33,443 nucleotides of DNA. Origin: Muribaculaceae bacterium Zag1 (GTDB taxonomy: Bacteria; Bacteroidota; Bacteroidia; Bacteroidales; Muribaculaceae). Position numbers and translations under genes: made by a program. The stretch spans positions 1 to 33,443 of the forward strand of contig NWBJ01000015.1 of NCBI GenBank assembly GCA_002633115.1. Direction: 5' to 3'. Of the stretch, positions 33,420-33,443 are shown piece after piece (position 1 is the first letter of the stretch; each line of letters opens with the position of its first letter). The notes beneath the pieces are model-generated. The model did not search any database, was not told the origin of the DNA, and was given only the letters and a program-made list of their open reading frames with translations.

Positions 33420-33443
33420 TAAATGAAAAATGAATAATGAAAA
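33419..33443. repeat. ATGAAAAATGAATA-type repeat at the window end
   Basis: The sequence after the regulator stop is again the ATGAAAAATGAATAATGAAAA repeat family; its end is cut by the window. Confidence 0.7.

Overview
This window looks like a chromosomal segment of an anaerobic gut-type Bacteroidota, order Bacteroidales, possibly Muribaculaceae. The family is an inference from gene content and style; there is no rRNA to settle it. The clues are several promoters of the Bacteroidota type (TTTG, about 20 nt, TAnnTTTG), few Shine-Dalgarno sites, a glycine-lipid gene pair, a ferredoxin-dependent 2-oxoacid oxidoreductase, a DUF3316-like outer-membrane protein, and short AT-rich tandem repeats in many intergenic gaps.

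Layout. (1) 64-4188: tryptophanase (+) converges on a four-gene 2-oxoacid:ferredoxin oxidoreductase operon (-). (2) 4190-4800: a long non-coding stretch ending in the promoter of a secreted, acidic protein built of four ~93-residue repeats (4802-6217). (3) 6353-8243: glycine-lipid acyltransferases GlsA and GlsB. (4) 8325-13131: topoisomerase IV subunit A, a DUF3316-like envelope protein and a lipoprotein S41 peptidase, separated by repeat-rich DNA. (5) 13380-17010: a less GC-rich accessory island with an McrB/McrC type IV restriction pair, a truncated metallophosphoesterase and a promoter-driven module of a 44-aa and a 161-aa protein. It is followed by orphan operator-like palindromes and two identical tRNA-Val genes. 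(6) 17653-23194 (-): polA followed by two tandem sodium:neurotransmitter-symporter-type transporters. (7) 23424-24392: polyprenyl diphosphate synthase. (8) 24389-31775 (-): a TPP-riboswitch-controlled thiamine operon, thiD-thiS-tenI/thiE-thiG-thiC-thiH-thiF. (9) 31915-33419: an outer-membrane beta-barrel protein and a Crp/Fnr regulator.

How the genes relate. The thiamine operon makes the TPP cofactor used by the oxidoreductase beta subunit at the other end of the window. GlsA and GlsB together would make diacylated glycine lipids. McrB and McrC would form a modified-DNA restriction complex.

Most unusual. First, thiD and the thiE fusion each carry an in-frame palindromic element of about 70 nt sharing a GGGGACAGGT core and read in the same frame. 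Second, every real gap in the thiamine operon is filled by a short repeat, with different families in different gaps, one of them forming an inverted repeat with ~62-nt arms. Third, the thiamine leader has a hairpin that competes exactly with riboswitch stem P1. PolA has also lost most of its 3'-5' exonuclease residues. All calls come from reading the sequence; no database search was run.
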